Source of the DNA: Solirubrobacter sp035555675
GTDB taxonomy: Bacteria > Actinomycetota > Thermoleophilia > Solirubrobacterales > Solirubrobacteraceae
Reading direction: 5' to 3'
Assembly: GCA_035555675.1 (NCBI GenBank)
Contig: DATMGH010000060.1
Location: 1-64,000, forward strand
Length of the DNA: 64,000 nt
In this document: positions 24,823 to 32,093 of the stretch, piece by piece
How positions within the stretch are numbered: position 1 is the first letter of the stretch
Layout: each line of letters starts with the position of its first letter
Program-made: the position numbers and the translations under genes
The notes under the pieces: model-generated
Database searches by the model: none
Told to the model about the DNA's origin: nothing
What the model saw: the letters and a program-made list of their open reading frames with translations, nothing else

Positions 24823-25473
24823 ATGAGAGTCGCCGTCGCGCAGCCGTCGCCGGGAATCGCCGCGCACGTGCGGGCGGTGCGAGAGGCGGACGCGCGGCTG
24901 GTGGTGTTCCCGGAGCTGTCGCTGACCGGGTACGAGCTGGACGCGCCGGAGGTCGCGCTCGACTCGTTGGGAGCGCTGGTGGACGCGTGCGCGGCGGCCG
25001 GCTGCGTGGCGCTCGCCGGCGCGCCGGTCGACGGCTCGATCGCGACGCTGCGGGTGTCCGGCGACGGCGTCACGGTCGCGTACCGCAAGTGCTTCTTGGG
25101 CGAGGCCGAGGCGGTGCGCTTCGCTCCCGGGCCGGGGCCGGTCGTGCTGGACGTCGACGGCTGGCGGGTGGGCGTGGGGATCTGCAAGGACACGGGGGTC
25201 GACGCGCACGTGCGGGCGACGGCGGCGCTCGGGGTCGACCTGTACGTCGCCGGGCTCGTGCACGGGGTCGACGAGCGCGACGAGCTGGGGGTGCGGGCGG
25301 AGCGGATCGCGCGCGCGTGCGGCGCGTACGTGGCGTTCGCGAGCTTCGCGGGGCCGACGGGCGGGGGCTACGCGGCGACGGCGGGGCATTCGGCGATCTA
25401 CGCGCCGTCCGGGCGGGTGCTCGCGCAGGCGGGGGACGCGGCGGGGTCGATCGTCCGCGCGGTGCTCGACTAG
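24823..25473 (+). CDS. Carbon-nitrogen hydrolase (nitrilase superfamily)
   Basis: A 216-residue amidohydrolase with the complete catalytic set: Glu in VVFPELSLTGYE, Lys in VAYRKCFLGEAE and the nucleophilic Cys in VGVGICKDTGVDAHVR. The last motif carries Lys where many relatives have Tyr. It is shorter than typical members (about 260), with abbreviated loops. The family hydrolyses amides or nitriles, or carries out amide condensation. ATG 24823 is fixed by the TACCGT box 8 nt upstream; the frame upstream of it is a shadow of the regulator gene. Its last 4 bp overlap the convergent SagB-like gene. Substrate unknown. Confidence 0.87.
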   Translation: MRVAVAQPSPGIAAHVRAVREADARLVVFPELSLTGYELDAPEVALDSLGALVDACAAAGCVALAGAPVDGSIATLRVSGDGVTVAYRKCFLGEAEAVRFAPGPGPVVLDVDGWRVGVGICKDTGVDAHVRATAALGVDLYVAGLVHGVDERDELGVRAERIARACGAYVAFASFAGPTGGGYAATAGHSAIYAPSGRVLAQAGDAAGSIVRAVLD

Positions 25474-26987
25474 GGGAGTGCGACGGTCACGGGCTCGCCC
25501 GGGCGGCCGCCGGCCTTGTGGCGGTAGGTGGGGACGCCCACGCACGTGAAGAGCAGCCCGGCCAGCGGCTCGCCCAGCAACGGCTCGATCTCGGCGTCCA
25601 GGAACGTCATGCCGGACGCGCCGAGGCCCAGCGCGTAGGCCGCGAGGTGCAGGCGGCCCTCGACCAGGCCGGCCTCGAGCTGCGCGTCGCGGTAGCCGGC
25701 GTCGTCGATGCGCGCGAGGTCGGCGGCGGCGATCGCCACGAAGCTGGCGTCGCGGCCGAGCTCCTGGTCCCAGCACACGCGATAGAGCCGCTCGCGGAGG
25801 TCGCCGGCTCTGCGCGGGCGGTCGAGGTCCGGCCAGCGGTAGAGGCCGGGCGCGAGCGTGTCGACGGCGTGGACGGCGAGGAAGTGCGGCACGCGAGCGG
25901 GGCCGAGCGCGGTGCGGGTGAGGAAGTCGAAGGCTTCGCGCGGGAGGCTCGCGGTCGCGTCCAGCCGCCGCGTCGAGCCGCGGCGCAGGATGACCGTGTC
26001 GAGGTCCGCGGACGGGGGCGGCGAGAGGGGCGCACGGTCCGCGGCCGCACCGCCGCCGGCGACCGCCGCGCCGGGCTCGCCGCCGGCGATCGCCGCCGCC
26101 GGCCACGGGGCGCCGAGCGCGTGGCTCGCGCCCGCGCGCTGGGCGCGCGTGACGAGCGGGAACTCGATCGCGTCCGGGTCGTGGATCGCCGGGACGGCGT
26201 CGCCGGAGGGGACGAGCGCGGGGGCGCCCGGAGCGAGCCCGAGCACGGCGACCGGGAACTCGCCGACGCCGTCGGCGCCGACCAGGCGCGCGAGCGCGGC
26301 GTCGTCGAAGCGTGTCCACAGCCGCGGCGCGAGCCCCGCGGACGCGGCCAGCGCGAGCGTCTGCGCCAGCATCGTGCCCGCGTCCCAGTAGACGTGGCGG
26401 AAGCCGCGCTCGGCGTACTTCCAGCCCGTCCGCCAGGGGACGCCGGTGACGACGAGCGCGGTCGCGTCGCCGCCCGCGGGCGGGCCGATGCGGACGAGGG
26501 CGTGGTCGACCGGGTCGTACCAGTGCACGCCGTCGTCGAGCCCGGGGACGCCGCGCGCGCTGACGTGCACCTCGAGCGGGAAGCGCCCGCCCGCCGAGCC
26601 CGCGGCGCGGAACAGCCAGCGCCGGCCGTGCCGCTCACTGGCCCGGACGACGCCCGCGGAGAGATGAAGGATCCGCGCGAGCTCGGGGAGGGAGAGGGCC
26701 GCGGAGGCGCGCGCGGCGCCGGGCGGACCCGCGGCGGAGGGCGGCGCCGGCCGCCCCGCGAGGACGGCGGTCGCCGGGGCCGCCGGCACCGGCCATTCGC
26801 GCGGGAGCAGGCGGACCGGCAGCCCCGGCGGGTACGCCTTGCAGGGCGCCGGCACGCGCGCCGGGTCGCTCGCCACGAAGTCCTGCAGCACGCGCGGGTC
26901 GGGCACCGGCAGCGGCCACTCCCGCTCGGCCTCGTACGACGTGAGCCGGTGATAGAGGCGGGCGGTGTCACCGGACTCGGGCGCCAT
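25470..26987 (-). CDS. SagB/ThcOx-like nitroreductase-family protein
   Basis: A 505-residue protein with two nitroreductase-type halves, as in SagB-type dehydrogenases. The first half (about 90-275) has SLPELARILHLSAGV, YDPVDHALVRIG and YWDAGTMLAQTLALAASAGL. The second (about 325-505) has ILRRGSTRRLDATASLPREA, YRDAQLEAGLVEGRLHLAA and LGLGASGMTFLDAE. SagB enzymes are FMN-dependent and oxidise azolines in thiazole/oxazole-modified peptides, but many homologues stand alone. No cyclodehydratase or precursor peptide is nearby, so a peptide role is not supported. A disordered Ala/Gly/Pro region lies between the halves. ATG 26987 is 12 bp from the stop of the metallopeptidase gene, which precedes it on the same strand. 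Confidence 0.8.
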   Translation of the reverse strand: MAPESGDTARLYHRLTSYEAEREWPLPVPDPRVLQDFVASDPARVPAPCKAYPPGLPVRLLPREWPVPAAPATAVLAGRPAPPSAAGPPGAARASAALSLPELARILHLSAGVVRASERHGRRWLFRAAGSAGGRFPLEVHVSARGVPGLDDGVHWYDPVDHALVRIGPPAGGDATALVVTGVPWRTGWKYAERGFRHVYWDAGTMLAQTLALAASAGLAPRLWTRFDDAALARLVGADGVGEFPVAVLGLAPGAPALVPSGDAVPAIHDPDAIEFPLVTRAQRAGASHALGAPWPAAAIAGGEPGAAVAGGGAAADRAPLSPPPSADLDTVILRRGSTRRLDATASLPREAFDFLTRTALGPARVPHFLAVHAVDTLAPGLYRWPDLDRPRRAGDLRERLYRVCWDQELGRDASFVAIAAADLARIDDAGYRDAQLEAGLVEGRLHLAAYALGLGASGMTFLDAEIEPLLGEPLAGLLFTCVGVPTYRHKAGGRPGEPVTVALP

Positions 26988-26999
26988 CGGCGCGCCCGA

Positions 27000-27770
27000 T
27001 TATGCCTGCAGGTACCGGTTGCAGGCGGAGGGATCGCCGGCGTCGAAGCCCTGCTGCCACGCCTCCGCGCGCTGCTCCGGCGTGCCGTGGTGGGCCGGGT
27101 TGCTGGAATCGAAGTCGCCGACGGCCAGCGCCGCGTCGATCGCCTCCTGGACGTCGCCGTCCTCGAGCCGGTTCTCCTCGTACGCGCTGTGCGCCCAGGT
27201 GCCGGCGTAGCAGTCGGCCTGCAGCTCGTAGTCCATCGTCGGCAGGCCGCGGTCGAACACGCCGAGCTCGTCCTGGATCTCGTGGCCGTACTCGTGCGCG
27301 ACGATGTACGCGACCGCGAAGTCGCCCATGGTCTTCCCGTAGCCCTGCGAGCTGCCCGGCAGCGCATGATCGAGCGCGCCGTCGTAGATGTCGGTCGCGA
27401 ACTTCTCGGAGATGTAGATCGTGTCGTCGCCGGGGCAGTACGCGGCGGCGCTGTCGCCGAGCGTGCCGCTGTCGTCGCCGCAGGCGCTGGCGGCGGTCTG
27501 GCCGGCCGGGATCCACTTGTAGGCGACGCGCGGCTCGCCGAGACCCTGGTCGGCGAACACCTGCGTCCAGTAGGAGTCGACGTCCTGCGTGACCGCGGTC
27601 AGGAACTGCTCCATGGTCTGCGGCTGCGAGCCGTCCTGGGCGATCAGATCATGCGCGGACGAGGACACCTCGCCGGCCTGCGCGGAGGAGCCGAAATGCA
27701 ATGCGGCCGCGCCCGCCGCGGCCGCGAGCGCGGCGACGGCGACGAGCAGCCGGGGGCGGAGAAACGTCAT
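27000..27770 (-). CDS. Neutral zinc metallopeptidase (YpfJ-like)
   Basis: A 256-residue exported protein: signal peptide or N-terminal anchor (residues 1-30, VAVAALAAAAGAAALHF), then a domain of the putative neutral zinc metallopeptidase family. The zinc site is HEYGH in YIVAHEYGHEIQDELG, with the third ligand expected from ELQADCYAGTWAHSAY. Two further Cys (ACGDD and AAYCPGDD) may form a disulfide outside the cell. I prefer ATG 27770 to TTG 27776. Substrate unknown. The gene lies upstream of the SagB-like gene on the same strand and may be co-transcribed with it; it diverges from the kdp operon. Confidence 0.87.
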   Translation of the reverse strand: MTFLRPRLLVAVAALAAAAGAAALHFGSSAQAGEVSSSAHDLIAQDGSQPQTMEQFLTAVTQDVDSYWTQVFADQGLGEPRVAYKWIPAGQTAASACGDDSGTLGDSAAAYCPGDDTIYISEKFATDIYDGALDHALPGSSQGYGKTMGDFAVAYIVAHEYGHEIQDELGVFDRGLPTMDYELQADCYAGTWAHSAYEENRLEDGDVQEAIDAALAVGDFDSSNPAHHGTPEQRAEAWQQGFDAGDPSACNRYLQA

Positions 27771-27834
27771 GCCCAACAGTCAGACGTCCCCGCGTAAGAG
27801 ACGCCGGAGAGACCGCTAACGGCCGGCACAGCGG

Positions 27835-27861
27835 AGCCTAAGCGCCGGCTCAGCCTAAGCT
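27835..27861 (+). promoter_or_regulatory. Direct repeat and leaderless promoter before the kdp sensor gene
   Basis: AGCCTAAGC occurs at 27835-27843 and again at 27852-27860, 17 bp apart start to start. The second copy contains TAAGCT (27856-27861), a -10-like box ending 6 nt before the ATG at 27868. Direct repeats over a promoter are what an OmpR-family regulator such as KdpE would bind, so autoregulation is a fair guess. Confidence 0.45.
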
Positions 27862-27867
27862 CGTCCC

Positions 27868-29214
27868 ATGTCCGCCGGCCAGCGCGCCATCGGGATCGCC
27901 GTCGCCACGGCGTCGCTTGCGCTCACGACGCTCGCGCTGTACCCGCTCAAGGAGATCGCGCCGCCGGTCTCGCTCGGCGTGCTGTACCTGCTGCCGGTCC
28001 TGCTCGTGGCGAGCGTGTGGGGCCTGTGGCTGGGCCTGGCCACCAGCGTCGCCGCGGCCGTCGCGTTCAACTTCTTCCACATCGCCCCCACCGGGCAATT
28101 CACGATCGCCGAGGCGCAGAACTGGTTCGGGCTCGGCGTCTTCCTGGTGGTCGCCGTCATCGCGTCCACCCTCTCGCAGGCCGCGCGCGCACGCGCCGCG
28201 GAGGCCGAGAAGCGCCGCGGCGAGGCCGACCTGGCGGCCGAGCTGGCGCGGCTGCTGCTGGGTACGCTCGACCTGCGCGCGGCGCTCGCGCCCGCCGCCA
28301 AGCGGATCGCGGACGTGCTCGAGACCGACTCGGCCGCGATCGTGCTCAACCGCGTCAAGGGCGACGACCGCCGCGCCGCGATCGCCCTCGGCGACCACGC
28401 GACGCTGCTCGTCCCGGCCGCGGCCGCGCCGACCGCGCGCGACCGGATCGCCCCCGCGCTCGAGCCGCTGCTGGCGGCCGCGCTCGAGCGCGAGCGGCTG
28501 ACCCGCGAAGTGGTCGAGACCGACGCGCTGCGCCGCAGCGACGAGGTCAAGACCGCGGTGCTGCGCTCCGTCTCGCACGACCTGCGCTCGCCGCTGACCG
28601 CGATCCGGGCGGCCAGCGAAGCGCTCGGCTCGCCCGCGCTGGAGCCCGCTGAGCGCGTCGAGCTGGCCGACGCGATCGCCACCGAGACCCGCCGGCTCTC
28701 GCGCCTGATCGACCAGCTGATCGACCTCTCGCGCCTGCAGGCCGGCACCGCCGCGCCGCGCGAGGACTGGTGCTCGCTGGACGAGGTGATCCGGGCCGCC
28801 GCCGACGACACCGGCGCGCCCGACCGCGTGCGGTTGAGCATCGACCGCGACCTGCCGCTGGTGCGCGCGGACGCGGCCCAGCTGCGCCGCGCGCTCGCGA
28901 ACCTGATCGACAACGCGCTGCGCTACGGCGGCGGCGCGCCCGTGTCGGTCCGGGCGCGCGTGACCGGCGGACGCGTGATGATCCGCGTCGTGGACCAGGG
29001 CCCCGGCATCCCGCCCGCCGAGCAGGAGCGGATCTTCTCGCCGTTCTACCGCGCGCCCCAGGCGCCGGGCCAGGGCTCCGGCCTCGGCCTGGCGATCGTG
29101 CGCGGCTTCGTCGAGGCCAACGGCGGCCGCGTGCGCGTCGAGTCCCTGCCCGGCCAGGGCAGCTCGTTCGTGATCGAGCTGCCGCTCGCGGCCCACACGC
29201 CGGTGCCGGCATGA
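27868..29214 (+). CDS. kdpD: KdpD-like sensor kinase lacking the N-terminal KdpD domain
   Basis: A 448-residue histidine kinase that corresponds to the C-terminal half of KdpD. Residues about 8-105 are the four-helix DUF4118 membrane unit (PPVSLGVLYLLPVLLVASVW, AFNFFHIAPTGQFTI). A degenerate GAF-like segment (about 110-215) follows. Then come HisKA with SVSHDLRSPLTAIRA (His237), the N box NLIDNALRYG, the G1 box VVDQGPGIPP and the G2 box GSGLGLAIV. The usual N-terminal KdpD ATP-binding and USP domains are missing; they are encoded separately at 34042-35115. It should sense potassium or turgor and phosphorylate KdpE. ATG 27868 follows a TAAGCT box; its TGA overlaps the kdpE ATG. Confidence 0.9.
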   Translation: MSAGQRAIGIAVATASLALTTLALYPLKEIAPPVSLGVLYLLPVLLVASVWGLWLGLATSVAAAVAFNFFHIAPTGQFTIAEAQNWFGLGVFLVVAVIASTLSQAARARAAEAEKRRGEADLAAELARLLLGTLDLRAALAPAAKRIADVLETDSAAIVLNRVKGDDRRAAIALGDHATLLVPAAAAPTARDRIAPALEPLLAAALERERLTREVVETDALRRSDEVKTAVLRSVSHDLRSPLTAIRAASEALGSPALEPAERVELADAIATETRRLSRLIDQLIDLSRLQAGTAAPREDWCSLDEVIRAAADDTGAPDRVRLSIDRDLPLVRADAAQLRRALANLIDNALRYGGGAPVSVRARVTGGRVMIRVVDQGPGIPPAEQERIFSPFYRAPQAPGQGSGLGLAIVRGFVEANGGRVRVESLPGQGSSFVIELPLAAHTPVPA

Positions 29215-29867
29215 CGCGCATCCTGGTCTGCGACGACGAGCCGCAGATCCTGCGCGCGCTGCGCGTCGTGCTGCGCGAGGCCGGCTTCGAGGCGATCCCC
29301 GCGGCCACCGCCGAGGAGGCGCTCGACCGCGCCGCGGTCCGCCCGCCGGACGCCGCGATCGTCGACCTGGTGCTGCCCGACGGCGACGGCGTCGAGGTCA
29401 CGCGCCGGCTGCGCGAGTGGAGCGAGATGCCGATCATCGTGCTCTCCGCCGTCGGCGACGAGGACGAGAAGGTGCGCGCGCTGGAGGCCGGCGCCGACGA
29501 CTACGTGACCAAGCCGTTCGGCCCGCGCGAGCTGGTCGCGCGCCTGCAGGCCGCGCTGCGGCGCGTCGCCAAGGAGGCGGACGAGCCGGTCGTGCGCGCG
29601 GACGGCCTGGAGATCGACTTCGCCGCGCGCACGGTGCGGGTCGACGGCGCGCCCGTGCACCTGACGCCGATCGAGTTCGACCTGCTGCGCACGCTCGCCC
29701 GCCACCGCGGCCGGCTGCTCACGCACCGTTCGCTGCTGGTCGAGGTCTGGGGCCTGGAGTACGCGTCCGACACCGCGGTCCTGCGCACGCACGTCGCGAA
29801 CCTGCGGCGCAAGATCGGGCCCGCCCACGTGCAGACCGACCCGGGCGTCGGCTACCGCTTCGTCTGA
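29211..29867 (+). CDS. kdpE: KdpE response regulator
   Basis: A 218-residue OmpR-family regulator. The receiver domain has the acidic pocket Asp8-Asp9, the phosphorylation site Asp52 (VDLVLPDGDG) and the conserved Lys of DDYVTKPFGPREL. The C-terminal winged helix (about 130-218) contains VHLTPIEFDLLRTLARH and the recognition region DTAVLRTHVANLRRKIG. It overlaps the sensor gene by 4 nt (ATGA). It should activate transcription of the kdpACB genes that begin 78 bp downstream when potassium is limiting. Confidence 0.94.
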   Translation: MTRILVCDDEPQILRALRVVLREAGFEAIPAATAEEALDRAAVRPPDAAIVDLVLPDGDGVEVTRRLREWSEMPIIVLSAVGDEDEKVRALEAGADDYVTKPFGPRELVARLQAALRRVAKEADEPVVRADGLEIDFAARTVRVDGAPVHLTPIEFDLLRTLARHRGRLLTHRSLLVEVWGLEYASDTAVLRTHVANLRRKIGPAHVQTDPGVGYRFV

Positions 29868-29945
29868 GCCGCCTTCACGAGATCTTGATGCGCCCCGGCG
29901 CGATCTGCACGCGAGCTTGACGGCGCCGCGCCTAGCGTCGGCGAT
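29868..29945 (+). promoter_or_regulatory. kdpE-kdpA intergenic region, probable second kdp promoter
   Basis: The 78-bp gap contains two similar blocks, TTGATGCGCC and TTGACGGCGCC, about 32 bp apart. TAGCGT (29933-29938) lies 7 nt before the GTG start of kdpA, a leaderless -10 pattern. A -35 at normal distance is not obvious, as would fit an activator-dependent promoter. I searched here for kdpF and found no convincing frame. Confidence 0.35.
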
Positions 29946-31568
29946 GTGCTCGAGATCGTGCTCTACGTCGCGCTGCTGACCGCGATCACGCCGCTGCTCG
30001 GCGGCTACATCGCCCGCGTGTTCAGCGGCGAGATCGCGATCGCCGCCGTCGAGCGCCTGACGCGCGGCTGCGAGCCGCAGGACTGGAAGCGCTACGCGCG
30101 CTCGGTGCTCGTCTCCAGCGCCGTCTTCTTCGCGCTGCTGTACCTGATCCTGCAGACCCAGAGCCTGCACCCGTTCAACCCGCGCGGGTTCGGCTCGCCG
30201 CCCTGGGACCTCGCGTTCAACACGACCGCCTCGTTCGTCACCAACACGAACTGGCAGTACTACGCGGGCGAGACGACGCTCTCGAACTTCTCGCAGATGG
30301 CCGGGCTGACGGTGCAGAACTTCGTGTCGGCCGGCGTCGGGCTCGCGGTCGCGATCGCGGTCATCCGCGGCTTCGCCGCCCGCTCGGGCGGCGCGCTCGG
30401 CAACTTCTACCAGGACCTGGTGCGGGCGGTGGTGTACGTGCTGCTGCCGCTCTCGCTCGTGTCGGCCGCGGTGCTGATCGTCATGGGCGTGCCGCAGTCG
30501 ATCGACCTCCCGGTCGGCTCGCAGGAGGCGATCAAGCTGCTCGGCACCAACGGCGGCGGCTTCTTCAACGTCAACTCCGCGCACCCGTTCGAGAACCCGA
30601 GCGCGCTCTCGAACTTCTTCGAGCTGGTGCTGATCCTGGCGATCCCGGCGGCGCTGACGTCGACCTACGGCCGGATGGTCGGCAACCGCCGCCAGGGCTG
30701 GGCGCTGTACGCCGCGATGCTGACGCTGTTCGTCGTCGCCGTGGCCGTCGTGTACGTCGCCGAGGGGCACCCGACGCCCGCGATGCACGCCGCCGGCATC
30801 ACGGGCGCGAACCTGGAGGGCAAGGAGGAGCGCTTCGGCACCGTCGGCACCGCCCTGTTCGTCGTGGTCACGACCGCGGCGTCCTGCGGCGCCGTCAACG
30901 GCGCGATGGAAGCGCTGAGCGGCATCGGCGGCCTGGTGCCGATGGCCCAGATGCAGACCGGCGAGGTGATCTTCGGCGGCGTCGGCTCGGGCCTGACCAC
31001 GATGCTGATGTTCGTGCTCCTCGCCGTGTTCCTGTGCGGCCTGATGGTCGGGCGCACGCCGGAGCTCCTGGGCAAGAAGATCGGCGCCCACGAGATCGAG
31101 CTGACCGTGCTCGGCACGATCGGCGTCCCCCTGCTGGTGCTCGTCACGACCGCGCTCTCGCTCACCAAATGGGGCCTGGTGTCGATGTCCACCTCCGGCC
31201 CGCAGGGCTTCTCCGAGGCCCTCTACGCGTACACGTCGCAGGCCAACAACAACGGCTCCGCGTTCGCCGGCTACACCGGCTTCGTGCAGCCGGCGAACGG
31301 CCCGGCGTACGGGATCGTGTTCGCGAACCTGCTCGGCGGCTTCACGATGCTGCTCGGCCGCTTCGTCCCGCTGCTGGCGGTGCTCGCGATCGCCGGCTCG
31401 CTCTCGCATCAGCGCGTGGCGCCGGCCGGCGCCGGCACGTTCCAGACCGACTCGGCGACGTTCGTCGTCGTGCTGATCGGCGTGATCGTGCTCGTCGCGC
31501 TGCTCACCTTCGTCCCCGCCCTGCTGCTCGGACCGGTGGTCCAGGGCATGACCCACCAGCTCTTCTAG
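29946..31568 (+). CDS. kdpA: Potassium-transporting ATPase subunit A
   Basis: The 540-residue potassium-selective subunit of the KdpFABC pump, a member of the superfamily of K+ transporters with about ten transmembrane helices. Selectivity-filter loops are recognisable: NTTASFVTNTNWQYY, LLGTNGGGFFNVNSAHPFEN, FVVVTTAASCGAVNGAMEA and YTSQANNNGSAFAGYTG. The product is close to the usual length (about 555). GTG 29946 is the start; an ATG at 29944 is in another frame and stops after 12 codons. kdpC follows after only 3 nt. Confidence 0.97.
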   Translation: MLEIVLYVALLTAITPLLGGYIARVFSGEIAIAAVERLTRGCEPQDWKRYARSVLVSSAVFFALLYLILQTQSLHPFNPRGFGSPPWDLAFNTTASFVTNTNWQYYAGETTLSNFSQMAGLTVQNFVSAGVGLAVAIAVIRGFAARSGGALGNFYQDLVRAVVYVLLPLSLVSAAVLIVMGVPQSIDLPVGSQEAIKLLGTNGGGFFNVNSAHPFENPSALSNFFELVLILAIPAALTSTYGRMVGNRRQGWALYAAMLTLFVVAVAVVYVAEGHPTPAMHAAGITGANLEGKEERFGTVGTALFVVVTTAASCGAVNGAMEALSGIGGLVPMAQMQTGEVIFGGVGSGLTTMLMFVLLAVFLCGLMVGRTPELLGKKIGAHEIELTVLGTIGVPLLVLVTTALSLTKWGLVSMSTSGPQGFSEALYAYTSQANNNGSAFAGYTGFVQPANGPAYGIVFANLLGGFTMLLGRFVPLLAVLAIAGSLSHQRVAPAGAGTFQTDSATFVVVLIGVIVLVALLTFVPALLLGPVVQGMTHQLF

Positions 31569-31571
31569 GCC

Positions 31572-32093
31572 ATGCGTGAGCTTCGCCGTGCCGTGATCGC
31601 CGCCCTCGCCCTGACGCTCGTGCTCGGGCTCGCCTACCCGCTCGCGCTGACCGGCGCGGCGCAGCTCGTCCTCCCCCACCGGGCCGACGGCCAAGCGAGC
31701 CTGATCGGCCGCGACTACTCCAAGGACCTGAGCCTGTTCCAGAGCCGCCCGTCGGTCACCGGCTACGCGCCCGACGCGACGTTCTTCGACAACCAGGGCC
31801 CGAACCAGAAGGCGCTGGCCGCGCAGCTGCGCGGCTACGTGCGCGCGTACCTGCAGCGCGAGCGGCCCTACACGCCCGGCCTGCGCGCGCAGGACATCCC
31901 CTCCGACGCGGTCACGACGTCGGCGTCGGGCGTGGACCCGGACATCTCGGTCGCCAACGCGCGCATCCAGGCCCACCGCGTCGCCGCGCGCCGGCACCTC
32001 CCGCTGGCGCGTGTGCTCGCGCTGATCGACGCGCACCGGTCCGCGTTCGGATCGTTCGTCAACGTCAATGAGCTCAACCAGGCGCTGCGATGA
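31572..32093 (+). CDS. kdpC: Potassium-transporting ATPase subunit C
   Basis: A 173-residue KdpC with one N-terminal transmembrane helix (AVIAALALTLVLGLAYPLAL) and the conserved periplasmic features: LIGRDYSKDLSLFQSRPS near residue 45 and SDAVTTSASGVDPDISVANA near residue 110. KdpC stabilises the KdpA-KdpB complex. Here it lies between kdpA and kdpB, whereas the classical order is A-B-C. Its last 4 nt overlap the kdpB start. Confidence 0.96.
   Translation: MRELRRAVIAALALTLVLGLAYPLALTGAAQLVLPHRADGQASLIGRDYSKDLSLFQSRPSVTGYAPDATFFDNQGPNQKALAAQLRGYVRAYLQRERPYTPGLRAQDIPSDAVTTSASGVDPDISVANARIQAHRVAARRHLPLARVLALIDAHRSAFGSFVNVNELNQALR

Noticed and set aside
24798..25193. N-terminal extension of the SARP regulator
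   Set aside because: The extra 132 codons are antisense to the nitrilase gene, are Ser/Thr/Ala-rich, and the SARP domain starts exactly at ATG 24797 with a -10 box upstream.
25470..26987. Azole-modified peptide biosynthetic cluster around the SagB-like gene
   Set aside because: No YcaO cyclodehydratase, E1-like partner or short precursor-like peptide is found in the neighbourhood.
22503..27797. A 1764-codon plus-strand frame across the SARP, nitrilase, SagB-like and metallopeptidase genes
   Set aside because: It cuts through four well-supported genes on both strands and has only low-complexity Arg/Gly sequence.
29944..29979. Short ATG frame before kdpA considered as kdpF
   Set aside because: It is out of frame with kdpA, stops after about 12 codons and is not a hydrophobic helix.
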